Origin: Candidatus Saccharimonadota bacterium | GTDB taxonomy: Bacteria > Patescibacteriota > Saccharimonadia > Saccharimonadales > Saccharimonadaceae | Direction of reading: 5' to 3' | Assembly: GCA_009776375.1 (NCBI GenBank) | Contig: WRNW01000005.1 | Span: forward strand, 1-36,237 | Length of the DNA stretch: 36,237 bases | Shown here: positions 16,036 through 25,879 of the stretch, piece after piece | Numbering within the stretch: the stretch's first letter is position 1 | Layout of the letters: each line of letters starts with the position of its first letter | Translations under genes and position numbers: made by a program | The notes under the pieces: model-generated | What the model was told of the DNA's origin: nothing | Seen by the model: the letters and a program-made list of their open reading frames with translations, nothing else | Database searches by the model: none

Positions 16036-19000
16036 GTGGCAAAAGCGACCAAGATCGCGCCGTCAGCCAAAAAAACGAATTGGCTGGTCAATGGCGTTAC
16101 CAAACGAACATACTTTACCAAACAAAACAAAGTTCTCGATCTACCAGACATGGTGGAACATTTGAAAAAGTCGTGGCAGCAATTCATCCAAGAAGACATG
16201 GGTGAAATTTTTGCCGAGCTCAATCCGATTGATGATTACACCGGTCAGAAATTGTCGCTGGCGTTTACCGATTATCGTTTTGGCGAACCGAAAGTTTCCG
16301 ATCGCGACGCGATGAACAACAACGTTAGTTTCGAAGCGCCGCTCTATGTCACGGCCGAATTGACGAACAAGATGACTGGCGAAGTCAAAACTTCGGAACT
16401 CTATCTCGGTGATTATCCGTGGATGACCGACCGGGGAACTTTTGTGATTAACGGTTCTGAACGCGTCGTCATCAGCCAGCTAATCCGCAGTGCCGGTGTC
16501 TTTTTCACCGCCGAGCGAACGGGCGATCGTAATTACTACGGCGCGAAACTGATTCCTGGTCGCGGTGCTTGGTTGGAATTTGAAACGGCGACCAACGGCG
16601 CGATTTATGTCAAAATCGATCGTCGCCGCAAAATTGCGATTACGACTCTGCTCCGAGCATTGGGTTACGGCACTAACGCGGCGCTCAAAGATTTGTTCAA
16701 GAAAATCGACACTGGTGAAATAAATTACATCGATGCGACGATTGAAAAAGACACCGCGCGCGGCGCGAACGAAGCCCTAATCGAAGTTTTTCGTAAAATC
16801 CGTCCGGGCGATCTAGCGACAGTCGATAATGCCAAGTCAATGGTCGAACGAATGTTCTTTGATTTCAAACGATTCGACGTGTCGAGAGTTGGTCGTTACA
16901 AAATGAACCAACGTTTGGCCGAAATTAAACAAGAGTTAGGATTGAATCACGAGATCGCCAACACGGCCGAGCATCGCGTGCTCTTGCTCGACGATCTCAT
17001 CGCGATAGTGAGTGAAATTATTCGTCTCAATAATACCCAAGAACCGGCCGACGATATTGATGCTTTTCACAATCGTCGAGTCAAATTGGTTGGTGAACTC
17101 GTGGCGCGTCAGTTCCGTGTCGGCATGCTCAGGATGGATCGCAATATTCGCGATCGGATGTCAATTGCTGATCTCGAAACGATCACACCCAGCCAACTCA
17201 TCAACGCTCGACCGATCGTCGCGGCGGTACGTGAATTCTTTGCTAGCTCACAGTTGTCGCAATTCATGGATCAGGCCAATCCACTGAGCGAGCTATCGCA
17301 CAAACGTCGACTTAGTTCGATGGGTCCAGGTGGTCTGACGCGCGAGCGCGCTGGCATTGAGGTTCGCGACGTCCACCCAACCCATTACTCGCGAATTTGT
17401 TTGTTCGAAACACCCGAAGGCGCGAACGTTGGCCTGGTGCTCAATCTGGCGACTTATGCCCGCGTCAACGAATACGGTTTTATCGAAGCGCCCTATACCA
17501 GAGTCAAAAACGGCAAAGTCACTCACGAAGTCGTCTATCTCGACTCGGCGGCGGAAATGCGCGAAGTTATCGCCGAAAGCTCGACCGAGCTGAACACGGA
17601 CGGGACTTTCAAAGAGGCGAGAGTTGACGTGCGTCGTAATCTGCAACCGGAAACTGCCGACGCGGCCGAGGTAACTTTCATGGATGTTAGTCGCATGCAA
17701 GTGATCGGCGCGACCGCTTCGCTAATTCCTTTTTCGGAAAAGAATCGCGGCGAACGCAATCTGATGGGCGCGAACATGCAACGCCAGGCGGTGCCGCTGA
17801 TCAAACCGGCTGCACCGATTATCGGGACTGGTGTCGAGCACGACGTGGCGGCCAACACGGCTGAATTAATTTGCGCCGAGGCTGCTGGTGAAATCATCAA
17901 AGCCGACGCCGACGAAGTTCAAATCAAATACGCTGCCAAAGACATTCGTTCTTTGAAACCAACACATTTTGTTAAAAGTAACGAAGATCGTTCATTCAAC
18001 CAACGGGTCGTCGTTTCGCGTGGTCAACGGGTTACCAAAGGTCAACCACTCATCGAGGGCGCCTCGGTCGCTGACGGCGAATTGGCGCTCGGGCGCGACG
18101 TGATGGTCGCCTTTATGCCCTGGAAAGGTTACAACATGGAGGACGGCATCATCGTCTCGGAACGCTTGGTGCGCGACGATGAATTGACCAATATCAACAT
18201 TACTTCATCGCTCATCGAAATCCGCGATACTAAACTAGGTCCAGAAATTGTCACCCGCGATATCCCGAATGTTAGTGAAGAAGTCCTGCGTCATTTGGAC
18301 GAAAACGGTATTGTCACGGTCGGCGCCGAAGTCAAACCCGGCGATGTCTTGGTCGGCAAAATCACTCCCAAAGGCGAACAAGAACTCAGTTCCGAAGAAC
18401 GTTTGCTCCGCGCGATTTTTGGTGAAAAAGCCAAAGATGTCCGCGATACTTCCCACCGCGTTGGTCGCGCCGAGGGCGGCAAAATTGTCGCGGTGAAAAT
18501 CTTTGATCGCGAATCCGGCCACGAGCTCAAGGCCGGCGTCTTGCAGCAAATCGAAATCTTTATCGCCCAAACTCGCAAGATCCAAGTCGGCGACAAACTA
18601 GCCGGTCGTTACGGCAACAAAGGTGTCGTTTCGCGTGTCCTACCGATCGAAGATATGCCGTTCATGGCCGATGGCACACCGGTTGATATGATTTTGAACC
18701 CACTCGGCGTGCCGAGTCGGATGAACCTTGGCCAATTGTTCGAAGTCCACATCGGCATGGCAGCGCGCACGCTCGGCTATAAAGTCGCTTCGCCGGCGTT
18801 TGATAGTGTGCCGAACGAGGCGATCATCGCCGAGCTAGAAAAAGCCGGCCTACCCGCCGACGGCAAAGTCCAACTCTTTGATGGTCGTACCGGCGAACCA
18901 TTCCAGGAAATGACGACGGTTGGCAACATGTACATGATCAAACTCCATCACATGGTCGCGGACAAAATCCACGCGCGCTCGACCGGTCCGTACACGATGG

Positions 19001-19563
19001 TGACGCAACAACCTTTGGGCGGCAAAGCCCAAAACGGCGGCCAGCGGTTTGGCGAAATGGAAGTTTGGGCGCTCGAGGCTTATGGAGCAGCGACGACTTT
19101 ACAGGAAATGTTGACCATCAAATCGGACGACGTCAAAGGTCGCGCCAAAGCTTACGAATCGATTATCAAAAGTGTTCCAATTGAAGGCCCCGACGTGCCG
19201 GAAGGTTTCAAAGTCTTGGTCAAGGAACTCCAAGGCCTCGGCCTGCGCGTCGACATGGTCCGCGCCGGCGAACTCGAAGACGCCGAAAATCTCGTCGTCA
19301 CCAAGGGTGATGGTGGTAAAGTTTCGGCCGACGAACTCGTCGATGAAATGGCGGAATTAGACGACGAAGTCGGCGACGAAGCCGACGAAGGCGGGGTGAT
19401 CGATCTCGGCGAAGTCGCCCACATCGCCGAAACCGACGATGCCGGATTTGCCGACGAGGTGGACGAAGACAGCCTCTATCGCGAACCCGAGGATCCCGAA
19501 GCAGAAATGGCGGTCGACGAATCCGAAAACTACGATGACGAATTAGCTAGCGAGGAGGAATAA
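16036..19563 (+). CDS. rpoB: DNA-directed RNA polymerase subunit beta
   Basis: QLSQFMDQANPLSELSHKRRLSSMGPGGLTRERAGIEVRDVHPTHYSRICLFETPEGANVGL; GTG start after taggag. Confidence 0.98.
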   Translation: MAKATKIAPSAKKTNWLVNGVTKRTYFTKQNKVLDLPDMVEHLKKSWQQFIQEDMGEIFAELNPIDDYTGQKLSLAFTDYRFGEPKVSDRDAMNNNVSFEAPLYVTAELTNKMTGEVKTSELYLGDYPWMTDRGTFVINGSERVVISQLIRSAGVFFTAERTGDRNYYGAKLIPGRGAWLEFETATNGAIYVKIDRRRKIAITTLLRALGYGTNAALKDLFKKIDTGEINYIDATIEKDTARGANEALIEVFRKIRPGDLATVDNAKSMVERMFFDFKRFDVSRVGRYKMNQRLAEIKQELGLNHEIANTAEHRVLLLDDLIAIVSEIIRLNNTQEPADDIDAFHNRRVKLVGELVARQFRVGMLRMDRNIRDRMSIADLETITPSQLINARPIVAAVREFFASSQLSQFMDQANPLSELSHKRRLSSMGPGGLTRERAGIEVRDVHPTHYSRICLFETPEGANVGLVLNLATYARVNEYGFIEAPYTRVKNGKVTHEVVYLDSAAEMREVIAESSTELNTDGTFKEARVDVRRNLQPETADAAEVTFMDVSRMQVIGATASLIPFSEKNRGERNLMGANMQRQAVPLIKPAAPIIGTGVEHDVAANTAELICAEAAGEIIKADADEVQIKYAAKDIRSLKPTHFVKSNEDRSFNQRVVVSRGQRVTKGQPLIEGASVADGELALGRDVMVAFMPWKGYNMEDGIIVSERLVRDDELTNINITSSLIEIRDTKLGPEIVTRDIPNVSEEVLRHLDENGIVTVGAEVKPGDVLVGKITPKGEQELSSEERLLRAIFGEKAKDVRDTSHRVGRAEGGKIVAVKIFDRESGHELKAGVLQQIEIFIAQTRKIQVGDKLAGRYGNKGVVSRVLPIEDMPFMADGTPVDMILNPLGVPSRMNLGQLFEVHIGMAARTLGYKVASPAFDSVPNEAIIAELEKAGLPADGKVQLFDGRTGEPFQEMTTVGNMYMIKLHHMVADKIHARSTGPYTMVTQQPLGGKAQNGGQRFGEMEVWALEAYGAATTLQEMLTIKSDDVKGRAKAYESIIKSVPIEGPDVPEGFKVLVKELQGLGLRVDMVRAGELEDAENLVVTKGDGGKVSADELVDEMAELDDEVGDEADEGGVIDLGEVAHIAETDDAGFADEVDEDSLYREPEDPEAEMAVDESENYDDELASEEE

Positions 19564-19564
19564 A

Positions 19565-22500
19565 ATGGCTAAAGTTGATGACAAAGCAATCGCTGATTTC
19601 GACGCAGTTCGTCTAGCGGTCGCATCGGCTGACGATATTTTGGCGTGGAGTTACGGGGAAGTTTTAAAACCAGAAACGATCAACTATCGTACGCAGAAAC
19701 CTGAACGCGATGGTTTGTTCTGTGAAAAGATTTTTGGCCCAGTCAAAGACATCAATCCGCACGATGCCAAACTTCGGGGTGTTCGTAGCCGCGAAGCGGC
19801 GATTGATAAAAACGGTGAACTAGTCACCAAATCCAGTTCTCGCCGCGAACGAATGGGTCACATTAAATTGGCCACACCGGTCGCGCATATCTGGTTCATG
19901 CGTGGCGTGCCGAGCACGATGTCGCTACTGCTCGATCTAACGGTCAAAAACATCGAGCGGGTAGCGTACTTTCAATCGTACATTATTTTGACCACGGACG
20001 AGGAAAAAATCACTCAACTATTGGCCGATAACGAAGCCGAATTCGAAGCCGGTCGTGCGGCGATTAAATTGCGTTACGAGCGAGCGGCGGGTCTTGAACA
20101 AAATGATGGAGCCAAAGAACCGAGAACCGACAATCCGGTCGATATCAAAACTCTGTCCGCCGAAATGAATCGCGAGTTGGAGGAATTGAACGAAACTTAT
20201 AATGACAAAAAAACCACTCTTGAGAGTCTAAGAAAAGGCGCATTGATGAGTGAAACAACTTATCGCAATCTGCCCGAAGGCTACGAGGAACTCATCGAAG
20301 TTGGTATGGGCGGGGCGGCGCTGCATCAGTTGCTCACGGAAATTGATCTAGCGAAATTGATTGCCGAGCTGAGCGAAGAGGCTGAAACCAAGAAAGGTCA
20401 AGCCAAAAAACGTCTGCAAAAACGGCTGAAAATGCTCGAAGGCATGGCGAATGCTGGGATCAAACCTGAATCGACTTGTCTAACGATTCTGCCAGTGATT
20501 CCGCCGGATCTCCGACCGATGGTTCAATTGACTGGTGGGCGGTTTGCGACGTCTGATCTCAATGATCTCTATCGCCGAGTGATTAATCGCAATAATCGTT
20601 TGAAAAAGTTGGCTGAACTCAACGCTCCCGAAGTCATCACTAGAAACGAAATGCGTATGCTCCAGGAAGCGGTTGATGCCTTGATCGATAACTCGGCGAC
20701 ACGTGGTACGCGCGCGGCGCAGAGTACTGGCAATCGTCGACGCCTGAAATCTCTTTCCGATCTACTAAAGGGAAAGCAGGGTCGTTTTCGCCAAAACTTG
20801 CTCGGTAAACGAGTTGATTATTCGGGTCGTTCGGTTATTGCGCCGGGTCCGGAACTGAAAATCAACGAATGTGGTCTGCCGAAAACCATGGCGATGGAAC
20901 TGTTCAAACCATTTGTGATTAGCAAATTACTCGAATGGGAACAGGCTCACAACATTCGCACCGCCCAGCGCCTAATTGAGGCTGGCGACCCAGTGATTTG
21001 GGACGCGCTCGACGAAGCGATCCAGGACAAATACGTGCTCCTAAATCGCGCGCCGACTTTGCACCGTCTCGGTATTCAGGCTTTCCAACCGCGGCTGATC
21101 GAAGGTCAAGCGATCCAGCTCGGCCTGCTGGTGCTGACTGGCTTTAACGCGGACTTTGACGGCGACCAAATGGCGGTTCATTTGCCGCTCAGCGTCGAGG
21201 CCCAGGCCGAAGCCCGCGACCTGATGAGCGCCAGCAACAACCTTCTTAAACCGGCCGACGGCGCGCCGATCCTCAACCTCTCCCAAGATATCGTCCTTGG
21301 TTGCTACTATTTGACCTATGATAAATTATCGGCCGATCTGGCGGCGAACGAAAAACCGCGGATTTTTGCCGATATGGCGGAAGCGATTTTGGCGCGCGAC
21401 GCTGGCGAAATCAAATATCAAACACCGATCGTTGTGCGTTTTCGTGGGGAAATTCATCAAACCACTTTGGGGCGATTGATGTTCAATGAACTTTTGCCCG
21501 AAGATTTTCCGTTCGTTAACGAAGTCATGGCCAAGAAACCGCTCGGGCGAGTGATGGCGCGAATCTTTAACAACTATGGAGCCGATATCACCGCCACCGT
21601 GGCCGACGCCGTCAAAGATTTAGCGTTCGAGCACGCGACACAGGCGGCGATTTCGATCGGCAAGGACGACTTTTTCGAAGTTCAAAACCTGACCGGCACC
21701 ATCGAACACGGCGACAATAAAATTTCTCGGATCGCTGATCAATATAATCAAGGATTGATTACTGATGGCGAACGCTACAATTTAACCGTCAAAGCTTGGC
21801 GCGAAATCGATGCCACCCTGACCGACAAAGTTCGCGACGAACTGGCCAAGGTCGATACTTCGACCGCGGTGTTGGTCAATTCTGGCGCGCGCGGTTCAGT
21901 CGACAACATCAAACAGGCCGCCGCGATGATCGGCATCCAGGTCGACACGACCGGTCGAGCGATCGAGCTACCGGTCAAAAACAGCTACCAACACGGCATC
22001 ACGCCGCTGGAAGCTTTCGTGGTGACGCGAGGTTCGCGCTTTGGCGAAGTCTCCAAGGCGTTAAAAACCGCCGACTCTGGTTACATGACCCGTCGCCTAG
22101 TCGATGTGTCGCAGGATGTCTTTACCGTTAGCGATGAAAACGTGGCCGACGATCCAGGATTCACTATCTATCGCTCGGAAACCGAAGAAACGATGATCGA
22201 TTTTTCCGACCGAATTGCTGGACGCTATTTAGCGGCCGACGTGCCTGGTTATGGCAAGGAAGGCGAGTTGGTGACATTAGACGTGGCGGCGAACATCCAA
22301 AACGACGAAAACGTTAGCGCCGTCACCATCATGTCCGTCCTATCAACTCCAGAACTCAGCGGCATTCCGCAAAAATCCTACGGGATCGACATGGCGACTG
22401 GCTTCTTGGTCTCGGAATCCGAACCCGTCGGCGTGATCGCTGCCCAATCGGTCGGCGAACCAGGCACCCAGTTGACGCTCGACACCAAGCACTCTTCCGG

Positions 22501-23449
22501 TCTAGGTACTGGCACTTCGGAGGGTCTAGCTCGTGTCGACGAACTCTTCGAAGCTCGCTCGCCCAAAGGCGAAGCTATCCTTAGCGAATGTGATGGTATC
22601 GTGGCGATTAGCGAGCGCGAAGAAAAATACCTGATCGAAGTCACCCCGACCACCAACCGCAGTGAAAAGATCAAACTGACCGACGGTTACACTGCACAGG
22701 TCAAAAACGGCACGTTGGTGTCGATGGGTGATACTTTAGCGACCGCTGACGGTGATGAACCACCGATCGTCGCACCGTTCGATGGCCAAATCCAACTCAA
22801 AAAGAACGTGATTGAACTGACTGCTGGCCAAAATTCACTCCTTAAATACGAATTCCCAAACTGGCGTCAATTAGTTGTCAAAAGTGGCGACGAAGTCAAC
22901 GCCGGCGATCGCCTGACTACTGGTTCGATCAACTTGCACCAACTGATGAAGCTTAAGGGTATCGAAGAAACCCAACGTTACATCATCAACGACGTTTTAC
23001 GTATCTACGCCGCGCAAGGCCAAAACATTTCGCCGAAACATCTCGAAATCATTGTTCGACAAATGTTTAGCCGTGTCCAAATCGATGAACCTGGCGACAG
23101 TCCATTCGTCGCCGGCGATATCGCGAGCAAGGCGCTAGTTGTTCACACCAACAGACAGCTCGAAGCTGATGGCCAAGAACCAGCACAATTTACGCAACTC
23201 TTGCTCGGTATCACCAAAGTCGCGATTTACTCTGATTCGTTCCTATCGGCAGCGTCCTTCCAGGACACCACCCGCGTGTTGATTTCCGCCGCGACATCTG
23301 GCCGCGTCGATCGACTCTACGGGCTCAAGGAAAACGTCATCATCGGTCGCAAAATCCCCGTTGGTACCGGTGTGCTCGATGCCAGCGATTTCGTCGACCA
23401 GCAATACGACGACATGGACACCGACAACCAAATGGATCTGGCGGAATAG
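19565..23449 (+). CDS. rpoC: DNA-directed RNA polymerase subunit beta'
   Basis: NADFDGDQMAVHLPLS catalytic motif; GKQGRFRQNLLGKRVDYSGRSVI; VGVIAAQSVGEPGTQLTL. Confidence 0.98.
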   Translation: MAKVDDKAIADFDAVRLAVASADDILAWSYGEVLKPETINYRTQKPERDGLFCEKIFGPVKDINPHDAKLRGVRSREAAIDKNGELVTKSSSRRERMGHIKLATPVAHIWFMRGVPSTMSLLLDLTVKNIERVAYFQSYIILTTDEEKITQLLADNEAEFEAGRAAIKLRYERAAGLEQNDGAKEPRTDNPVDIKTLSAEMNRELEELNETYNDKKTTLESLRKGALMSETTYRNLPEGYEELIEVGMGGAALHQLLTEIDLAKLIAELSEEAETKKGQAKKRLQKRLKMLEGMANAGIKPESTCLTILPVIPPDLRPMVQLTGGRFATSDLNDLYRRVINRNNRLKKLAELNAPEVITRNEMRMLQEAVDALIDNSATRGTRAAQSTGNRRRLKSLSDLLKGKQGRFRQNLLGKRVDYSGRSVIAPGPELKINECGLPKTMAMELFKPFVISKLLEWEQAHNIRTAQRLIEAGDPVIWDALDEAIQDKYVLLNRAPTLHRLGIQAFQPRLIEGQAIQLGLLVLTGFNADFDGDQMAVHLPLSVEAQAEARDLMSASNNLLKPADGAPILNLSQDIVLGCYYLTYDKLSADLAANEKPRIFADMAEAILARDAGEIKYQTPIVVRFRGEIHQTTLGRLMFNELLPEDFPFVNEVMAKKPLGRVMARIFNNYGADITATVADAVKDLAFEHATQAAISIGKDDFFEVQNLTGTIEHGDNKISRIADQYNQGLITDGERYNLTVKAWREIDATLTDKVRDELAKVDTSTAVLVNSGARGSVDNIKQAAAMIGIQVDTTGRAIELPVKNSYQHGITPLEAFVVTRGSRFGEVSKALKTADSGYMTRRLVDVSQDVFTVSDENVADDPGFTIYRSETEETMIDFSDRIAGRYLAADVPGYGKEGELVTLDVAANIQNDENVSAVTIMSVLSTPELSGIPQKSYGIDMATGFLVSESEPVGVIAAQSVGEPGTQLTLDTKHSSGLGTGTSEGLARVDELFEARSPKGEAILSECDGIVAISEREEKYLIEVTPTTNRSEKIKLTDGYTAQVKNGTLVSMGDTLATADGDEPPIVAPFDGQIQLKKNVIELTAGQNSLLKYEFPNWRQLVVKSGDEVNAGDRLTTGSINLHQLMKLKGIEETQRYIINDVLRIYAAQGQNISPKHLEIIVRQMFSRVQIDEPGDSPFVAGDIASKALVVHTNRQLEADGQEPAQFTQLLLGITKVAIYSDSFLSAASFQDTTRVLISAATSGRVDRLYGLKENVIIGRKIPVGTGVLDASDFVDQQYDDMDTDNQMDLAE

Positions 23450-23565
23450 CTAACTGCTCTTGCGTAATCCAAGAAATTTTGCTACAATGACAAGCGAGTT
23501 TCACGGATTTCACCGGTGCTGTGGTGTAAAATCCCGTTTAAGTTAGTAATTAAGGAGACAAGAGT

Positions 23566-23979
23566 TTGCCAACAATTAATCAACTAGTTAGAAAACCGCG
23601 CAAATCGGCCATCAAAAAATCGAAAGCGCCAGCGCTTTTAACGATTCAAAATACGCTAAAAACCAGGGTTTATGATCAAGATGCGCCGCTTAAGCGCGGT
23701 GTTTGCATCAAAGTCACCACCAAAACCCCGAAAAAACCAAACTCGGCGATGCGCAAAGTCGCCCGTGTGCGTCTGACCAACGGTCAGGAAGTTTGGGCCT
23801 ACATCGGTGGCGAAAAACATAATCTCCAGGAACACGCCGTCGTATTGGTCCGTGGTGGTCGCGTGCCCGATCTACCAGGTGTGCGTTATCACATCGTCCG
23901 TGGCGCGCTCGACCTCCAAGGTGTCGAAAACCGCAAAAAGGGCCGCAGCAAATACGGCGCCAAGCGAGGAGATAAATAA
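23566..23979 (+). CDS. rpsL: 30S ribosomal protein S12
   Basis: TTG start. [13 protein letters not shown]...[71 protein letters not shown]. Confidence 0.97.
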   Translation: MPTINQLVRKPRKSAIKKSKAPALLTIQNTLKTRVYDQDAPLKRGVCIKVTTKTPKKPNSAMRKVARVRLTNGQEVWAYIGGEKHNLQEHAVVLVRGGRVPDLPGVRYHIVRGALDLQGVENRKKGRSKYGAKRGDK

Positions 23980-24459
23980 ATGCCTAGAAAAGTCACCAAA
24001 TCATTACAGCGCAAAATCCTGCCTGATCGCAAATATAATAGCGTGTTGGTCCAGAAATTAATCAATAAATCGATGGCCAATGGCAAGAAATTGGCTGCCG
24101 AGCGGATGGTTTACGGCGCGCTCGAAACTGCGGCGAAAAAACTAAAGAGCGAGGATCCTTTAGAAGTTTTTGAAACCGCGATCAAAAATATCAGCCCGAA
24201 TTACGAAGTCAAAAGTCGCCGCGTCGGTGGGGCGAACTACCAAATTCCTTTTCCAATTTCCGGTCATCGCCAGGAGCATTTCGCCTTGATTTGGTTGGTC
24301 GGCAGCGCTCGCGAGCGCACCGGCATGCCGTACAACGAGTGTTTGTCGGCTGAAATCGTCGATTCTGTCAACCAAACCGGTGCTGCGTTCAAGAAGAAGG
24401 AAGACACTCACCGTATGGCCGAGGCCAACCGCGCTTTTGCCCACTTTGCTCGCACCTAA
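23980..24459 (+). CDS. rpsG: 30S ribosomal protein S7
   Basis: MPRKVTKSLQRKILPDRKYNSVLVQKLINKSMANGKKLAAERMVYGALE... Confidence 0.97.
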   Translation: MPRKVTKSLQRKILPDRKYNSVLVQKLINKSMANGKKLAAERMVYGALETAAKKLKSEDPLEVFETAIKNISPNYEVKSRRVGGANYQIPFPISGHRQEHFALIWLVGSARERTGMPYNECLSAEIVDSVNQTGAAFKKKEDTHRMAEANRAFAHFART

Positions 24460-24500
24460 AACTTTTGACGACTGAGGATCAAACGTGCTACAATCGAGGC

Positions 24501-25082
24501 ATGTTTGTACCAATAGTTATTCCATCCAATAAACAAATCAAGGACTTTCCGGGGAACGTCAAGAAAAATTGGAAATGGATGTTGCTCGGTTTTTTGATCG
24601 TCGCGGTGATCATTGTCTGTGCCGGACTAGTGACGCGATTACTGCGTGGCCCAGGCATCACGGACAACGGGATTGGACTTAGTTTCAAACTCAAAGAAGT
24701 CGTTTGGGACGTCAAAATGGACGAACCAGAGGCGAGTGAGCTGGGATCTGTCAGAGGGCCTCTAGTGGGCGTCAAACTAGAAGTGAAATTTGGCGGAGTC
24801 GTCGCGAACACAACGATGAGCCTGTATGACAAATTGTCGCTGGCCGACAGCACCGGCACAGAGAGAAAATCATCGAGTTTGTATTTGGACGATTTCTTTG
24901 CGACACATCCACAGCTACCTTCGTTCATTAAAAAGGACGAAGTCATCGAAGGTTGGCTGGTTTTTGAATACGCCAGCGGCCAGGAACCACTCCAGCTATG
25001 GTATCGTCGCGGCGCCATGGCCTCAATCGCGGGCAAACGAGCCATCACCGAATACTCATCGAAACTAGAATTAAAGAGATAA
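24501..25082 (+). CDS. Hypothetical membrane-anchored protein
   Basis: MFVPIVIPSNKQIKDFPGNVKKNWKWMLLGFLIVAVIIVCAGLVTRLL... one N-terminal TM segment. TTGACG-18-TACAAT ends 6 nt before ATG 24501. Confidence 0.65.
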   Translation: MFVPIVIPSNKQIKDFPGNVKKNWKWMLLGFLIVAVIIVCAGLVTRLLRGPGITDNGIGLSFKLKEVVWDVKMDEPEASELGSVRGPLVGVKLEVKFGGVVANTTMSLYDKLSLADSTGTERKSSSLYLDDFFATHPQLPSFIKKDEVIEGWLVFEYASGQEPLQLWYRRGAMASIAGKRAITEYSSKLELKR

Positions 25083-25113
25083 TTTCTACTAAAGTGTGCT
25101 AAAATAATCCTTA

Positions 25114-25182
25114 ATGAAAAAAGTTATTTTAACAGGTGATCGGCCGACGGGCAGGTCGCACCCTGAGCGCTTGGCGAGGTAG
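25114..25182 (+). pseudogene. Relic of the trpS 5' end (or small leader ORF derived from it)
   Basis: MKKVILTGDRPTGRSHPERLAR*. First 13 residues match the real TrpS start MKQVILTGDRPTG at 26878, with long nucleotide identity (attttaacaggtgatcggccgacgggca). Confidence 0.7.
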
Positions 25183-25189
25183 GGTTTTC

Positions 25190-25879
25190 GTGGTACCTCA
25201 ATTCGTTAGCAGTAGTGTTTATTACGTCCTCTACGGTTGTTTCAAATGGCCAGTTTGGCGCAAATTAAAGATCCGTGAGTTCGGGCGCCAAAATATCCCC
25301 AAGCGTGGCGCGGTGATTTTTGCCGCCAATCATGTCAAAGATGTGGACTCAGTGATTCTACTCGGTGCGGCTCGCCGGCTAGTTCACTTTATGGCGAAAA
25401 AGACTCTGTTTGATGGTGGTAAGAAACTGTCACTGAAATTTATCAAAATCCTCGTGAAATTGACCGGCCAGATCCCAGTCAAAGCAGGCGATAAACTGGT
25501 CGTAAAAGCCGCTTTCGAGATGGCTATCGCCTACTTGAAACGTGGCGGAGCGGTTGGGATGCACGTCGAGGGCACGCGGACGCTCGATGGCAAATTGCAT
25601 GCGCCCAAACTCGGTTTTACTAAACTAGCCTATGAGACGCGGGTGCCGGTCGTGCCGGTGGCTTTGCGCTACGATGGCGATCCGGAAATTCATTTTGGTA
25701 AACCAATTCCGTACTCTACTTATCAAAAATGGTCAGCCGAACAGTTTGGCTACGAACTACAAAAACGTCTCGCCAAACTCAGCGGTCAAGAAATGTCGGG
25801 CGAAGTCTCGCCCATAGTCAAAAAGGGTGACACAACCGTTGTCCAAGCGATTTTTACCAACAAAGTTAAACCGTCCTAA
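25190..25879 (+). CDS. plsC: 1-acyl-sn-glycerol-3-phosphate acyltransferase
   Basis: RGAVIFAANHVKDVDSVIL (NHxxxxD box) and GAVGMHVEGTRTLDGKLHAPKLGFTKLAYETRVPVVPVAL. GTG 25190 is the likely start. Confidence 0.83.
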   Translation: MVPQFVSSSVYYVLYGCFKWPVWRKLKIREFGRQNIPKRGAVIFAANHVKDVDSVILLGAARRLVHFMAKKTLFDGGKKLSLKFIKILVKLTGQIPVKAGDKLVVKAAFEMAIAYLKRGGAVGMHVEGTRTLDGKLHAPKLGFTKLAYETRVPVVPVALRYDGDPEIHFGKPIPYSTYQKWSAEQFGYELQKRLAKLSGQEMSGEVSPIVKKGDTTVVQAIFTNKVKPS

